Shown here piece after piece: positions 35,571 to 43,843 of a stretch of DNA of 64,000 bases. Each line of letters starts with the position of its first letter. The stretch's first letter is position 1. The notes beneath the pieces are model-generated. The model did no database searches. It was not told the DNA's origin and was given only the letters and a program-made list of their open reading frames with translations. This stretch comes from an uncultured Christensenellaceae bacterium (lineage in GTDB: Bacteria; Bacillota; Clostridia; Christensenellales; Pumilibacteraceae), in contig CAJULE010000001.1 in NCBI GenBank assembly GCA_910587445.1, positions 35,648-99,647 on the forward strand, in the 5' to 3' direction. Made by a program: the position numbers and the translations under genes.

Positions 35571-37427
35571 ATGAGCATCTATTACGAAGTGAAAAGATTG
35601 TTCATATTCGTAAAGAAATATTCTAACAGAAGAACACGGCTTGACATAACAATCGAAACTCTGTATATGATTCAAAAATATAAAAAACTTATGATAAGCG
35701 TACTGTTTGCCGTATTGCTGTTGGCAGTAACGGTATTTTGCATCGGGTGCAATAAACCCGAAGAGCCGCTCGGGGAAACCGTTACATTGGAGTATGCCGC
35801 AGCCGAGCATGGAAAAATAGTGGGCGAAACATCACAAACGATAAGAAAAGGCGAGGACGGAGCGCCTGTTACGGCTGTAGCCGACGACGGGTGGATATTT
35901 GTTACGTGGGATGACGGGATAACAACGGCAACGCGGCAAGAAAAAAACCTTGAATATAATTTGATATTTACCGCGCGGTTTGATAAAGCATACAACGTCA
36001 TATATAAAGCGACCGATGCAGGGTATATAGAAGGCGACGCCGAGCAATATGTTTTGTGGACTGCGCCGTCAACGGAAGTGACTGCCGTGCCGAACGAGGG
36101 GTATGAATTTTACTGTTGGTCGGACGGCGTAAAAACGGCGACAAGAAGCGATATACCATTCAAGTCGGATTTTGAAGTGACGGCATTGTTTAAGATGAAG
36201 GAATACAAAGTCCGTTACATCTTGCAAGAGGGCGGATATTTCGTCGAGGGTGAGGAAGAGCACAGCATACCGCACGGAAGCTACACGCCGCCCATAGTCG
36301 TTGCACCGTTGCCGTATTACAAATTCTTGGGTTGGTCAGACGGCGTAACGACTTTGTACAGACAAGAGAAGATAACGGCGGATTTCGAGGTAACGGCGTT
36401 ATTCGAGCCGTTGGAAGTGCCTGTGAATTACGGCGTGTATAAAGGCGGTCGGATAGAGGGAAGCACAAGCCAAAGCATTGTGTGCGGGAACGACGCCACG
36501 GCGGTTACGGCAATCCCCGACGAAGGATATGAGTTTTTGGGGTGGACGGACGGCGTAAAGACCGCTACGAGACAGGATACGAACGTAAAGCATAATATCC
36601 ATGTGAAAGCGAATTTTGCACCCATAGGCTCGACGCAATATAAAGTTCTCATGGTGTATGTAACGAAACTACAGGCAAAAGATCTACGGTCAAACATAGG
36701 AATGAAAGATCCGACGGAGTTTAGGTATGTAGACGTGGATTATACAATGTCCGAAGCGGAGTGGCAGATATACGACAGAATAACGATCAACGTGGGCGAA
36801 TGTATAAACGATATGTTTGACGGCAAGGTATGGTTTGTGTTCGAAAGTTATTTTACAAAGGATACGGTGTACCAAGATAGCCTTCAGGAAGGGTGGGAAA
36901 ACAGATATTTGTCATACGGGATAGAGCCTTCTTGGATTGGCGAATTAGAGGAAGATGAGATATTAAATGACTATGATTCTGTTATGACGACCTTTTGTAT
37001 GAATGATTATGATATCGTACCCCAGCTACATAACGTAGCAGGATCGGCGGGTAAAAAATACGGATACGTTCATACGGAGACATTATTAGACGGATTTATA
37101 AGCGCAGGCGTTGATCCTTCTGTTGTATTGGATGAAAGAAAATATAAAGAGTGGTGGGATTCTTACAACTCGCTTTATCTGCATGAATTTACGCATACAT
37201 GTGAAATATGGGGTAGTTTAAGCGAACAGGGAAGTGATTTGCACGGCACGATTGCATATTACTCTCATACGCAAGGCGTAGATTTCCCCGAAATAGAAAT
37301 GATACGATTGTTTCTTTTGCGAGAAGCGAGAGTAGAAGGCGTAGAAGTGGGCATATTGCCTGATTATTGGTCTTACAACGCAAAACGAAGGGAATACACT
37401 ATTCATCGAGTACCTTCAATAAGTTGA
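35571..37427 (+). CDS. InlB-like-repeat lipoprotein with a zinc metallopeptidase domain
   Basis: The product has up to 618 residues. A hydrophobic segment ending in VTVFCIGC is a lipoprotein signal. Four divergent InlB-type repeats follow (signature GYEFLGWTDGVKTATRQ), then a C-terminal domain of about 270 residues with LHEFTHTCEIWG, a zinc-binding HExxH (residues 538-542). This is probably a cell-surface protease carried as cargo. The start is uncertain: an ATG at 35667 would make the signal peptide a normal length but has a poor ribosome-binding site, whereas the upstream ATG has AGTGAGGA at long spacing. Closest peptidase family not determined. Confidence 0.75.
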   Translation: MSIYYEVKRLFIFVKKYSNRRTRLDITIETLYMIQKYKKLMISVLFAVLLLAVTVFCIGCNKPEEPLGETVTLEYAAAEHGKIVGETSQTIRKGEDGAPVTAVADDGWIFVTWDDGITTATRQEKNLEYNLIFTARFDKAYNVIYKATDAGYIEGDAEQYVLWTAPSTEVTAVPNEGYEFYCWSDGVKTATRSDIPFKSDFEVTALFKMKEYKVRYILQEGGYFVEGEEEHSIPHGSYTPPIVVAPLPYYKFLGWSDGVTTLYRQEKITADFEVTALFEPLEVPVNYGVYKGGRIEGSTSQSIVCGNDATAVTAIPDEGYEFLGWTDGVKTATRQDTNVKHNIHVKANFAPIGSTQYKVLMVYVTKLQAKDLRSNIGMKDPTEFRYVDVDYTMSEAEWQIYDRITINVGECINDMFDGKVWFVFESYFTKDTVYQDSLQEGWENRYLSYGIEPSWIGELEEDEILNDYDSVMTTFCMNDYDIVPQLHNVAGSAGKKYGYVHTETLLDGFISAGVDPSVVLDERKYKEWWDSYNSLYLHEFTHTCEIWGSLSEQGSDLHGTIAYYSHTQGVDFPEIEMIRLFLLREARVEGVEVGILPDYWSYNAKRREYTIHRVPSIS

Positions 37428-37440
37428 TATTTATAGGTTA

Positions 37441-37476
37441 ATGAAAAAACAACGGCGGATGCCGTTGTTTTTTCAT
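37441..37476 (+). terminator. Terminator after the metallopeptidase gene
   Basis: A perfect 16-bp inverted repeat (atgaaaaaacaacggc and its complement, loop ggat) with a run of T in the descending arm. It could also act from the opposite strand. Confidence 0.8.
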
Positions 37477-37571
37477 GTCTTTTCATTTCATATAATCCGC
37501 ATATACTAAGAACAGGGCAGTTCATGTCACAAACTGTACAATAGTTAGTATAATTTCGTCGGAGATATGAA

Positions 37572-37856
37572 ATGGATACAATATTAGCGCAATTCCGCAG
37601 AGTCCTAAATGAGTTGATTGATGAAAAAGATTTATCCATGAAAGAGCTATCACGTGAATTTGATGTGTTTGTAGTCCCCGAACTTGAAGTGCTTGGCAAT
37701 TCCCCGATAGAGATAACGCACGAAGTAAACTTTCTTACGGAGAACGGCGTGAAAATATTATCGTTGAAAGACGGAGAGCTAAATGTCGAAACTCTGCCGA
37801 TGATTTTCAGAAGAGGCTTTCGGCTTGTTAAAAAGAGTATTGTGCGTGCTTATTAG
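37572..37856 (+). CDS. Small protein: broken XRE-like start fused to a duplicated C-terminal module
   Basis: The 94-residue product begins MDTILAQFRRVLNELIDEKD and SMKELSREFDV, which resembles the first helices of an XRE-type DNA-binding domain, but the rest of that domain is missing. The last 45 residues (HEVNFLTENGVKILSLKDGE...) are closely similar to the small protein at 38913. A TATAAT box lies about 20 bases upstream next to the near-palindrome aactgtacaatagtt, a possible operator. Likely a decayed repressor; function unknown. Confidence 0.5.
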   Translation: MDTILAQFRRVLNELIDEKDLSMKELSREFDVFVVPELEVLGNSPIEITHEVNFLTENGVKILSLKDGELNVETLPMIFRRGFRLVKKSIVRAY

Positions 37857-37910
37857 TCTTGACTATTCAGTGCGAAATGAGTATAATATAAGGCAAAGGA
37901 GAGCATGGCT

Positions 37911-38819
37911 ATGTCTAAAAAAATGGAGGAACAGCAAAAGTACATAGACATCATAAATGAGATAGACGAGTGCTATGCTCTTATGAAAAAGGTACGTCCG
38001 TTGTCGGCGAGTGAACTTAAATATTTCAATAATGAGTTTTCAATCAGCGCAACGCACAATTCAAACGCCATAGAGGGCAATACATTTACGTTTGACGAAA
38101 CAAAGTTGCTTATTGAAAAGGGAATTGTAACCGGTGCGCACTCTCTGCGCGAAAGCGAAGATATTATCAGATACAAGCAAGCATTTGATTTTCTCTATGA
38201 ATCGGTTAAGGAAAAGAAACCTATAACAGAAGAATTTATAAAGCAAGTTCACAGCTTTGTATTGCGTGGCGACGAAGAAGCGGGTAAATACAGAAAGATA
38301 CAAAATTATGTGGGAAGTCTGTCGCGTATAGTGTACACGCCTTGTCCGTCTACGCAAGTTCCCGAAAAGATGAAAGTGTATGTAGCGGAAGTGCAAGCCG
38401 ATAACAAGCATAACGCCGAACTTGCGGAAAAAGGGCAGTTTAATTGGGTTGACTTGTTCCATAACCTTGCAAAGCATCATATAGAGTTTGAGAACATACA
38501 CCCGTTTATAGACGGTAACGGAAGAACGGGCAGATTGCTATTAATCTATGAAATGATTTCGTTGGGACTTTTACCTGTCGATATTCGTTATGAAGAAAGA
38601 GATAGGTACTATGCCGCAATAAGCTCTTATAGGGACAAAGAAAAATACAGTACGCGCCCTGAAAGCAAGACGGAAGGTATGGCAAAATTGCTTGCCGAGA
38701 GCGAGCTTGAAAGTATGAAAATATGGCTGTCCATATATTCGGGTAGCGGTGCTTCGCAAACCGAATCCGACGATGACGGCGGTGCAGGAAGCGGTGGCGG
38801 CTCTGATATGGAGATGTAA
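37911..38819 (+). CDS. Fic domain protein with N-terminal inhibitory motif
   Basis: The 302-residue protein has the complete catalytic motif HPFIDGNGRTGR (residues 197-208), used by Fic enzymes to transfer AMP or related groups from nucleotides to target proteins. An SNAIEG segment (S51-E55-G56) fits the class II inhibitory helix that restrains activity. YVGSLSRIVYTPCP matches the flap region. The C-terminus is a low-complexity tail of D, G and S. The second ATG is preferred, 9 bases after AAAGGAG; the first is only 3 bases away. It may be a toxin or host-modulating enzyme of the island. No separate antitoxin is seen, consistent with internal inhibition. Confidence 0.9.
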   Translation: MSKKMEEQQKYIDIINEIDECYALMKKVRPLSASELKYFNNEFSISATHNSNAIEGNTFTFDETKLLIEKGIVTGAHSLRESEDIIRYKQAFDFLYESVKEKKPITEEFIKQVHSFVLRGDEEAGKYRKIQNYVGSLSRIVYTPCPSTQVPEKMKVYVAEVQADNKHNAELAEKGQFNWVDLFHNLAKHHIEFENIHPFIDGNGRTGRLLLIYEMISLGLLPVDIRYEERDRYYAAISSYRDKEKYSTRPESKTEGMAKLLAESELESMKIWLSIYSGSGASQTESDDDGGAGSGGGSDMEM

Positions 38820-38840
38820 TAACTGAATAGGAAATCATTT

Positions 38841-38897
38841 AATCCGTTGGGTAACAGAGAGGGTTTGATTTGCGCAAAGCATTTCAAATCCTTTTTT
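38841..38897 (+). terminator. Terminator-like repeat after the Fic gene, copy 1
   Basis: The first 33 bases (aatccgttgggtaacagaga and onward) are identical to 40732-40764. ggtttga pairs with tcaaatcc and a T6 run follows, so it can form a terminator hairpin. Confidence 0.65.
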
Positions 38898-38912
38898 AGT
38901 TTGGGAGGACAG

Positions 38913-39041
38913 ATGCACGAAGTTAACTTTCTTACGGAGAACGGTGTGAAAGTGGTATCTATCAAAGACGGTGAACTGAATGCCGAAACATTACCGCTCT
39001 TATTCCGTAAATTGTTTCGTTTAGTCGGTCATAACTCTTGA
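38913..39041 (+). CDS. Small 42-residue protein, paralogue of the module at 37719
   Basis: MHEVNFLTENGVK, then SIKDGELNAETLPLLFRK; 29 of 37 aligned residues equal those of the C-terminal module of the gene at 37572. GGGAGG lies 5 bases before the ATG, so it is probably translated. It sits between the Fic gene and the AbiE pair. No family recognised. Confidence 0.5.
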   Translation: MHEVNFLTENGVKVVSIKDGELNAETLPLLFRKLFRLVGHNS

Positions 39042-39143
39042 CAAACTCGTTCGCACCGGGGTATAATATACTAAAATAAAGAAATAATATTGAAAATAGT
39101 ATAATTTTTCTGTTGCGGCTTATACTCATTGTGAGGTACGAAT

Positions 39144-39770
39144 ATGTTTGTAGAAAGACTTAAAACCGAATACGGCGTGAACGAGCCTATATTCACGAGC
39201 GAGATATTGAGAACATTCAATGATTATTCTCGTCCGAGAGTGTTTCAGCTCATAAAAAGAGCCGAGCATGACGGAACGCTTATGCGGTTCGATACGGGCA
39301 TTTATTATATACCTACGCAAACACGCTACGGAAAATCGGTAATCACGGTTGAACAGGTGGTGCGTAAAAAATATATCGAGAACAACGGAAAGGTGTTCGG
39401 CATATACGGCGGCTTGAATATGCAACTGAACTTTTTGTTGACGTACCAAGTGCCTACGGCATTGGAAGTCGTAACCAATAACGAAACGATGTGGGTGCGG
39501 GAAATAAAATTGCGCGGAAGGAGCATTATTTTGCGTAAATCCCGCTGTCAAATAAATAAAGACAATGCGGACGCTTACACGCTGTTGGAATTGTTTAACG
39601 GTATGGATATAACGACGTACAAAGAGGATGCTTCGGTGCGCAGGGAAATTGTTGATTTTGCGAAAAAGAAAGGGATCGACGTTTCGCAGATTATAGCGCT
39701 TGCGAGTGCGTTTCCGTCGAAGGCTACGAAAAACATTATGGAGAGCGGATTTATCAATGAAATTGCATAA
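39144..39770 (+). CDS. abiEi: AbiEi-type antitoxin / DUF6088-like DNA-binding protein
   Basis: The 208-residue protein has an N-terminal winged helix (IFTSEILRTFNDYSRPRVFQLIKRAEHDGTL, then MRFDTGIYYIP). The rest is an AbiEi-like domain (GGLNMQLNFLLTYQVPTALEVVTN, REIKLRGRSIILR). In type IV AbiE systems this protein represses the operon and neutralises the toxin encoded next to it. It overlaps that gene by 14 bases. Confidence 0.85.
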   Translation: MFVERLKTEYGVNEPIFTSEILRTFNDYSRPRVFQLIKRAEHDGTLMRFDTGIYYIPTQTRYGKSVITVEQVVRKKYIENNGKVFGIYGGLNMQLNFLLTYQVPTALEVVTNNETMWVREIKLRGRSIILRKSRCQINKDNADAYTLLELFNGMDITTYKEDASVRREIVDFAKKKGIDVSQIIALASAFPSKATKNIMESGFINEIA

Positions 39771-40698
39771 GGATAAAAAGGAATTTACGGACGCAATAAC
39801 CACGCTTGCTGATAGGTTAAATACCGCGCCTGCAATTATAGAGAAAGACTACTACGTTACGATGTTCTTGCAGGAACTGAATAAGCGCGTACCCGATTTG
39901 CTGTTTAAGGGCGGCACGTCGCTGTCCAAGTGTTACAAGATTATCAACCGATTTTCGGAAGATATAGACTTAACGCTTGACGCCGAGAATCAAACGCAAA
40001 GCAAAAAGAGAACGCTCAACCATGCGGTCATTGACGTATGTAAAGAACTCGGTTTTGAAATTTTGAATGAAGCGGATATTTTTAGCCGTAGAGATTTTAA
40101 TAAGTACGAGATTGCGTATCCCGTAATATTCCCGTCATCGGCGTTACGGCAGCACTTGTTGGTAGAAACGGTGTTTATGGTAAAAGCCTATCCCGGCGAA
40201 TACAAGCCCGCAGCTTCTATGATTTATGATTTTTGGAAAGAGTTGGGCGACAAGGAAGCGATAGAACAATACGAAATGCTACCGTTTCAAATCCGCGTGC
40301 AGACGTTGGAACGCACTTTGATAGATAAAGTATTTGCATTATGTAACCATTACCTGTCTAACGATACGACGGGATTATCTCGGCATATTTACGATTTGAG
40401 CAGGTTGCTTACGGTTGTGCAACTGAATGACGAGCTTAAAAGATTTGCGAAAGAAGTTCGGTATGCCCGAAAGGAACACAGCAACTATTTTATTGAACAA
40501 CAGAGCGGCTACGATATACAAGTTCTTTTGCGTGAGATTATAGATAAAGAAGTTTATCGCAAGGATTATGAAGCGATAACGCAAAGAGTGTTGTTTGACG
40601 GAACGACCTATGACGAAGCAATTACCGCGTTGGAAAAGATAATAGAGAGCGGCGTGTTTGCATCGGACAGCGGTAAGCGAAACGACGTCGATATATAA
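39757..40698 (+). CDS. abiEii: AbiEii-type nucleotidyltransferase toxin
   Basis: The 313-residue protein has the AbiEii signature KGGTSLSKCYK (residues 51-61), then FSEDIDLT with two catalytic aspartates (D69, D71). A later conserved segment is ERTLIDKVFAL. Members are DNA-polymerase-beta-like nucleotidyltransferases; some add nucleotides to tRNA ends and cause growth arrest, giving phage abortive infection. Start chosen at the ATG inside the antitoxin end. A terminator-like repeat follows. Confidence 0.9.
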   Translation: MKLHKDKKEFTDAITTLADRLNTAPAIIEKDYYVTMFLQELNKRVPDLLFKGGTSLSKCYKIINRFSEDIDLTLDAENQTQSKKRTLNHAVIDVCKELGFEILNEADIFSRRDFNKYEIAYPVIFPSSALRQHLLVETVFMVKAYPGEYKPAASMIYDFWKELGDKEAIEQYEMLPFQIRVQTLERTLIDKVFALCNHYLSNDTTGLSRHIYDLSRLLTVVQLNDELKRFAKEVRYARKEHSNYFIEQQSGYDIQVLLREIIDKEVYRKDYEAITQRVLFDGTTYDEAITALEKIIESGVFASDSGKRNDVDI

Positions 40699-40731
40699 CA
40701 AAAAGCTAATGAAATAGAATAAAAATCATTG

Positions 40732-40795
40732 AATCCGTTGGGTAACAGAGAGGGTTTGATTTGCACAAACAAGCATTTCAAACTCTCTTATTTTT
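40732..40795 (+). terminator. Terminator-like repeat after the AbiE pair, copy 2
   Basis: The first 33 bases are identical to the copy after the Fic gene. gagagggtttga can pair with tcaaactctctt, followed by atttttaatc. The two copies flank the small-protein/AbiE block. Confidence 0.65.
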
Positions 40796-40818
40796 AATCA
40801 GAGGTTAGGGGAGACAAA

Positions 40819-41088
40819 ATGAAATATTACAGAGCAGATCCAACAGTAAACATAGAACAAATTATAGCTAACGAAGTCAAAAGATTGTCGGATAAGTATG
40901 GAAAAAGTTATCTTGATTGCGACGAACTGATTGAACTAACGGGTTTGGGGAGAGACAACGTGCGCGCTCTAATGTGTAGCGCAAACTTTCCCGTGACTTG
41001 CGTAGGGAACAGAAAAGTGGTAAGCATTTTGGCTTTCGTTACTTGGCAATTAAGAGGATTTGACAGGGGAGGCAATTATGCAGCGTAA
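40819..41088 (+). CDS. Excisionase-like small DNA-binding protein
   Basis: The 89-residue protein has one helix-turn-helix-like region (LDCDELIELTGLGRDNVRAL) and then NFPVTCVGNRKVVSILAFVTWQL, the layout of winged-helix excisionases that bend attachment-site DNA. It lies directly upstream of the integrase and overlaps it by 11 bases, the usual xis-int arrangement. AGGGGAG precedes the ATG. Confidence 0.75.
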   Translation: MKYYRADPTVNIEQIIANEVKRLSDKYGKSYLDCDELIELTGLGRDNVRALMCSANFPVTCVGNRKVVSILAFVTWQLRGFDRGGNYAA

Positions 41089-42526
41089 AAAGAAAACAGC
41101 GACAAGACGCGGTAATCACGAAGGGTCGATTTATCAACGCAAAGACGGACTTTGGGTTTCGCAGATTTCCATAGGATTGAAGCCAAACGGAAAGCCACAT
41201 AGAAAATCTTTCACCGGAAAGACAAGAGCGGAAGTCGTGGCGAAACTTATACCGTATATGAACAAGGAAAACGGAAAGGTTATTGCGGCGCGCGAGGAAG
41301 TGAGAATAGAAAGCCACATGATGTTTTGGCTTATGAATTATAAGATTACTATGGTTGCGCCAGGCACTTTTGAAAGCTGTATCAGACGCGCCAAGTTGCA
41401 TATCTTTCCTGTGTACGGAAATTTTCGTCCGCAGGATTTGAATATAGATAACTTGCAACCGCATTTCAAAATGTTGTTGGATAAGTACGAACTTGATACG
41501 GTTAAGAAAGTAAAATATCTTTTTTCGGATTATCTCGAATATTGCCTTGATAGAGGGTTGATCGACAGTAATCCGCTTGATAGAATCAAATTCAAATCCA
41601 TAGAAAGAAAAGCAAAAGAAAACACTGAGGGAAAAGAACAGAAAGCATTACCCGAAGAATTGCGCGAGCCGTTTTTAGCGGCATTGAATACCGACAGATT
41701 TTTTAAGGCTTTCTGTTTGACCGCTATGTTTGCGGGGTTGCGTCCGGGCGAAGTGATCGGGTTGCGGTGGCGTGATATTGATTTTACGAACGGGACACTT
41801 TCGGTCGTAAGGGGAATGACGGTAGAGCCTGAATTTGACAGTGAAGGGAACGTGATTGCCCGCAAAACGATAATAGGCAAAACGAAAACGGCAGGGAGCG
41901 TGAGAACAAATCCTATACCAAAGTTATTGCTACAGACTCTTGCGGATTGGAGGAATTACAGATTAGAGTTGCAAGTAGAAACAGGTTTTTCACTCATAGA
42001 AAATGACGACTTTGTATTCGGAACAAATAAGGGCGAGTTGCGTTCGTATTCGGGGACGAAGCACATGTTCGATCGATTTTTGAAGCGCAACAATCTTGGC
42101 GGTAAAGGCATTCACTTCTATGAATTAAGGCACACTTTCTCAAACACGTTATTTGAACAAAACACCAACCCGCGCGTGGTGCAGGCTCTAATGGGGCATC
42201 GTAAAATAGAGACAACGATGATTTATAATACGGTGCGAGATAATAAATATTTGGAGAGCGCAATCGGCGTGTTCGACAGTCGTTATGAAACCGCGGGAGA
42301 TGCAGTAGAAGAGCCTGTTGATAAGCATAAGTATTACAGACCGTCAAAGAATAAAGTGGCTATGAAGCAAAATACGCCGCCTATGGAAGCAATACCTGAA
42401 CCGCAAGAAGAACAAGACGTGGAATCTATAACCGCAAAAATATCAAAGATGTTGGAAGAATATGATATATCTGATATTGATGCGTTTTTGTCATCTATGA
42501 AAAAGAAAAGTGAAGCGGAAATGTGA
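41078..42526 (+). CDS. int: Tyrosine recombinase (integrase) of element 1
   Basis: The 482-residue site-specific recombinase has an N-terminal arm-binding domain (HEGSIYQRKDGLWVSQISIG), a SAM-like core-binding domain (about residues 60-165) and a catalytic domain. The catalytic domain has AGLRPGEVIGLRW, FYELRHTF, MGHRKIETTMIY with the nucleophilic tyrosine. The first box-II residue is Y rather than H, as in a subset of integrases. An extra C-terminal tail of about 90 residues follows the tyrosine. GGGGAGG lies 5 bases before the ATG. It would cut at the 39-bp repeats bounding the element. It sits 3.2 kb inside the right end, with cargo between. Confidence 0.93.
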   Translation: MQRKKKTATRRGNHEGSIYQRKDGLWVSQISIGLKPNGKPHRKSFTGKTRAEVVAKLIPYMNKENGKVIAAREEVRIESHMMFWLMNYKITMVAPGTFESCIRRAKLHIFPVYGNFRPQDLNIDNLQPHFKMLLDKYELDTVKKVKYLFSDYLEYCLDRGLIDSNPLDRIKFKSIERKAKENTEGKEQKALPEELREPFLAALNTDRFFKAFCLTAMFAGLRPGEVIGLRWRDIDFTNGTLSVVRGMTVEPEFDSEGNVIARKTIIGKTKTAGSVRTNPIPKLLLQTLADWRNYRLELQVETGFSLIENDDFVFGTNKGELRSYSGTKHMFDRFLKRNNLGGKGIHFYELRHTFSNTLFEQNTNPRVVQALMGHRKIETTMIYNTVRDNKYLESAIGVFDSRYETAGDAVEEPVDKHKYYRPSKNKVAMKQNTPPMEAIPEPQEEQDVESITAKISKMLEEYDISDIDAFLSSMKKKSEAEM

Positions 42527-42754
42527 AATATGAGAACAACATAATGATTTGTCGTTCTTTTGTTTAATTTATAAGCTAATCTTAATTATTGGAAATGTAG
42601 TGATAGTTAAGCAATATAGAGATGCTTGTTTTATATAAAATATGCTATAATATAAGCAATACTATTGTTGTATAATAAAAAAAACTTAAAAATAACATAC
42701 CGATTAGGAAGAATTGATTTAGGCTATGTAAGAAAGTAAATATAATAATAAATT

Positions 42755-42785
42755 AAAAAGAACGGTTCATGCCGTTCTTTTTTTG
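42755..42785 (+). terminator. Terminator after the integrase
   Basis: An 11-bp perfect stem (aaaaagaacgg with ccgttcttttt, loop ttcatg) ends in T. The bases from 42527 to 42754 are AT-rich without coding signal. Confidence 0.8.
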
Positions 42786-42820
42786 TTAAATCAATTAATA
42801 AATGTATTGATAGTAAAAAA

Positions 42821-43012
42821 TTATTGTAATAAAAAAGAATTTGCTAACTGTTGAGAATAAGCTTGTTCTTGCTCTATTCTTTGTAAATATATGGCCGTGG
42901 ATTTGTTCATAGAGCGAAAAGTTTCTGGGGAAAGCAATAGCTGTTTCTGTGTAGTATTTGTTTTAATTTTAGAAAGTTGTTTTTTGCCTGAAATAGTAAT
43001 ATATCTAATCAT
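42821..43012 (-). CDS. Small basic protein of unknown function
   Basis: The 63-residue product (MIRYITISGKKQLSKIKTNT ...) is rich in K, Q and S with an alpha-helical second half (RSMNKSTAIYLQRIEQEQAY). AAGGA lies 8 bases before the ATG, which supports translation. It is divergent from the peptidase operon. No family recognised; a regulator of the neighbouring unit is one possibility. Confidence 0.4.
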   Translation of the reverse strand: MIRYITISGKKQLSKIKTNTTQKQLLLSPETFRSMNKSTAIYLQRIEQEQAYSQQLANSFLLQ

Positions 43013-43133
43013 ATGTCGTTCCTTTTATGTGATTCCAAAGCAGTGCTTAACTAGTCTATCACAATGATTTGATTTTGTCAAATAAATTTCTCTTCATTTA
43101 TAAAAAAATAAATATAAAAAGCATTATCTAAAA

Positions 43134-43162
43134 TTGATTTTTTGTCAAAAATGTAGTAAAAT
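43134..43162 (+). promoter_or_regulatory. Promoter of the AT-rich two-gene unit
   Basis: TTGATT and TAAAAT are spaced by 17 bases, 30 bases before the start codon. Confidence 0.55.
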
Positions 43163-43192
43163 ATAAAAAATAAACTTTTTATAGGAGTTATT

Positions 43193-43831
43193 ATGTGTAA
43201 TCAAAATACTGTATATGAAATAACAGGTTCTATAGATAGTATATGTGAAATCATACAAGATGTGCTTGGGTTCCAAGATATGGAAGTAGCAAAAATAATA
43301 GCGATAGGTGCATTATATAATCAGACTAAAGAGGAATTTGATAGTAAAGTTCCTGGATCGGTTAATAGTTTTATAGATGGATTAAGTCCTGATGCACAAT
43401 TTGGTGGTAAGCATTTGCCATTTACAATACGGTTGAATGGGCTATTTTCTGATATCTTGATTGCAATATCTAAAAATTTACTTGCGGCAAAGGGAACATC
43501 AATGTTATTAGGCGGTGATTCCAAGCTTATATTTTTTGGCAGTATTATATCAAGTGTTATAGATGTTTTACACCAGCATATACATTTTTTAAAAGATGAG
43601 AAAAAGATTGTTTTTCGCGCAATGCTCGAATGTGCTGTGAACGGCAAATTTGATAGCAAGCATAAATCAATTTATAGCGTGGCTATCGCTGAGAAAGACA
43701 TTTACAATAATGAAAATGTGAAAAACATGCAAGAAGCTCAAGTTAAAAAAATTTTAGAGGAACTTGTTGATAATAAATTGATTGTTACTATAGAAGAAAA
43801 TGGCTCAATGTTCTACAATATAGTTCTATAA
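43193..43831 (+). CDS. Unknown protein, first gene of the AT-rich peptidase unit
   Basis: The 212-residue protein is mainly helical with a hydrophobic stretch (LIFFGSIISSVIDVL, about residues 120-134). The C-terminal 35 residues resemble a winged-helix end (QAQVKKILEELVDNKLIVT then EENGSMFY). No family recognised. AGGAG lies 5 bases before the ATG, and the peptidase-like gene follows after 12 bases. Base composition is much more AT-rich than the rest of the island, indicating separate acquisition. It may be the regulator or partner of the peptidase. Confidence 0.6.
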   Translation: MCNQNTVYEITGSIDSICEIIQDVLGFQDMEVAKIIAIGALYNQTKEEFDSKVPGSVNSFIDGLSPDAQFGGKHLPFTIRLNGLFSDILIAISKNLLAAKGTSMLLGGDSKLIFFGSIISSVIDVLHQHIHFLKDEKKIVFRAMLECAVNGKFDSKHKSIYSVAIAEKDIYNNENVKNMQEAQVKKILEELVDNKLIVTIEENGSMFYNIVL

Positions 43832-43843
43832 GGAAAATGAAGT

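Noticed and set aside
41078..42526. Integrase inactive because the box-II histidine is tyrosine
   Set aside because: FY(D/E)LRHTF occurs in many active integrases of this type, and the R, R, H and nucleophilic Y are all present.
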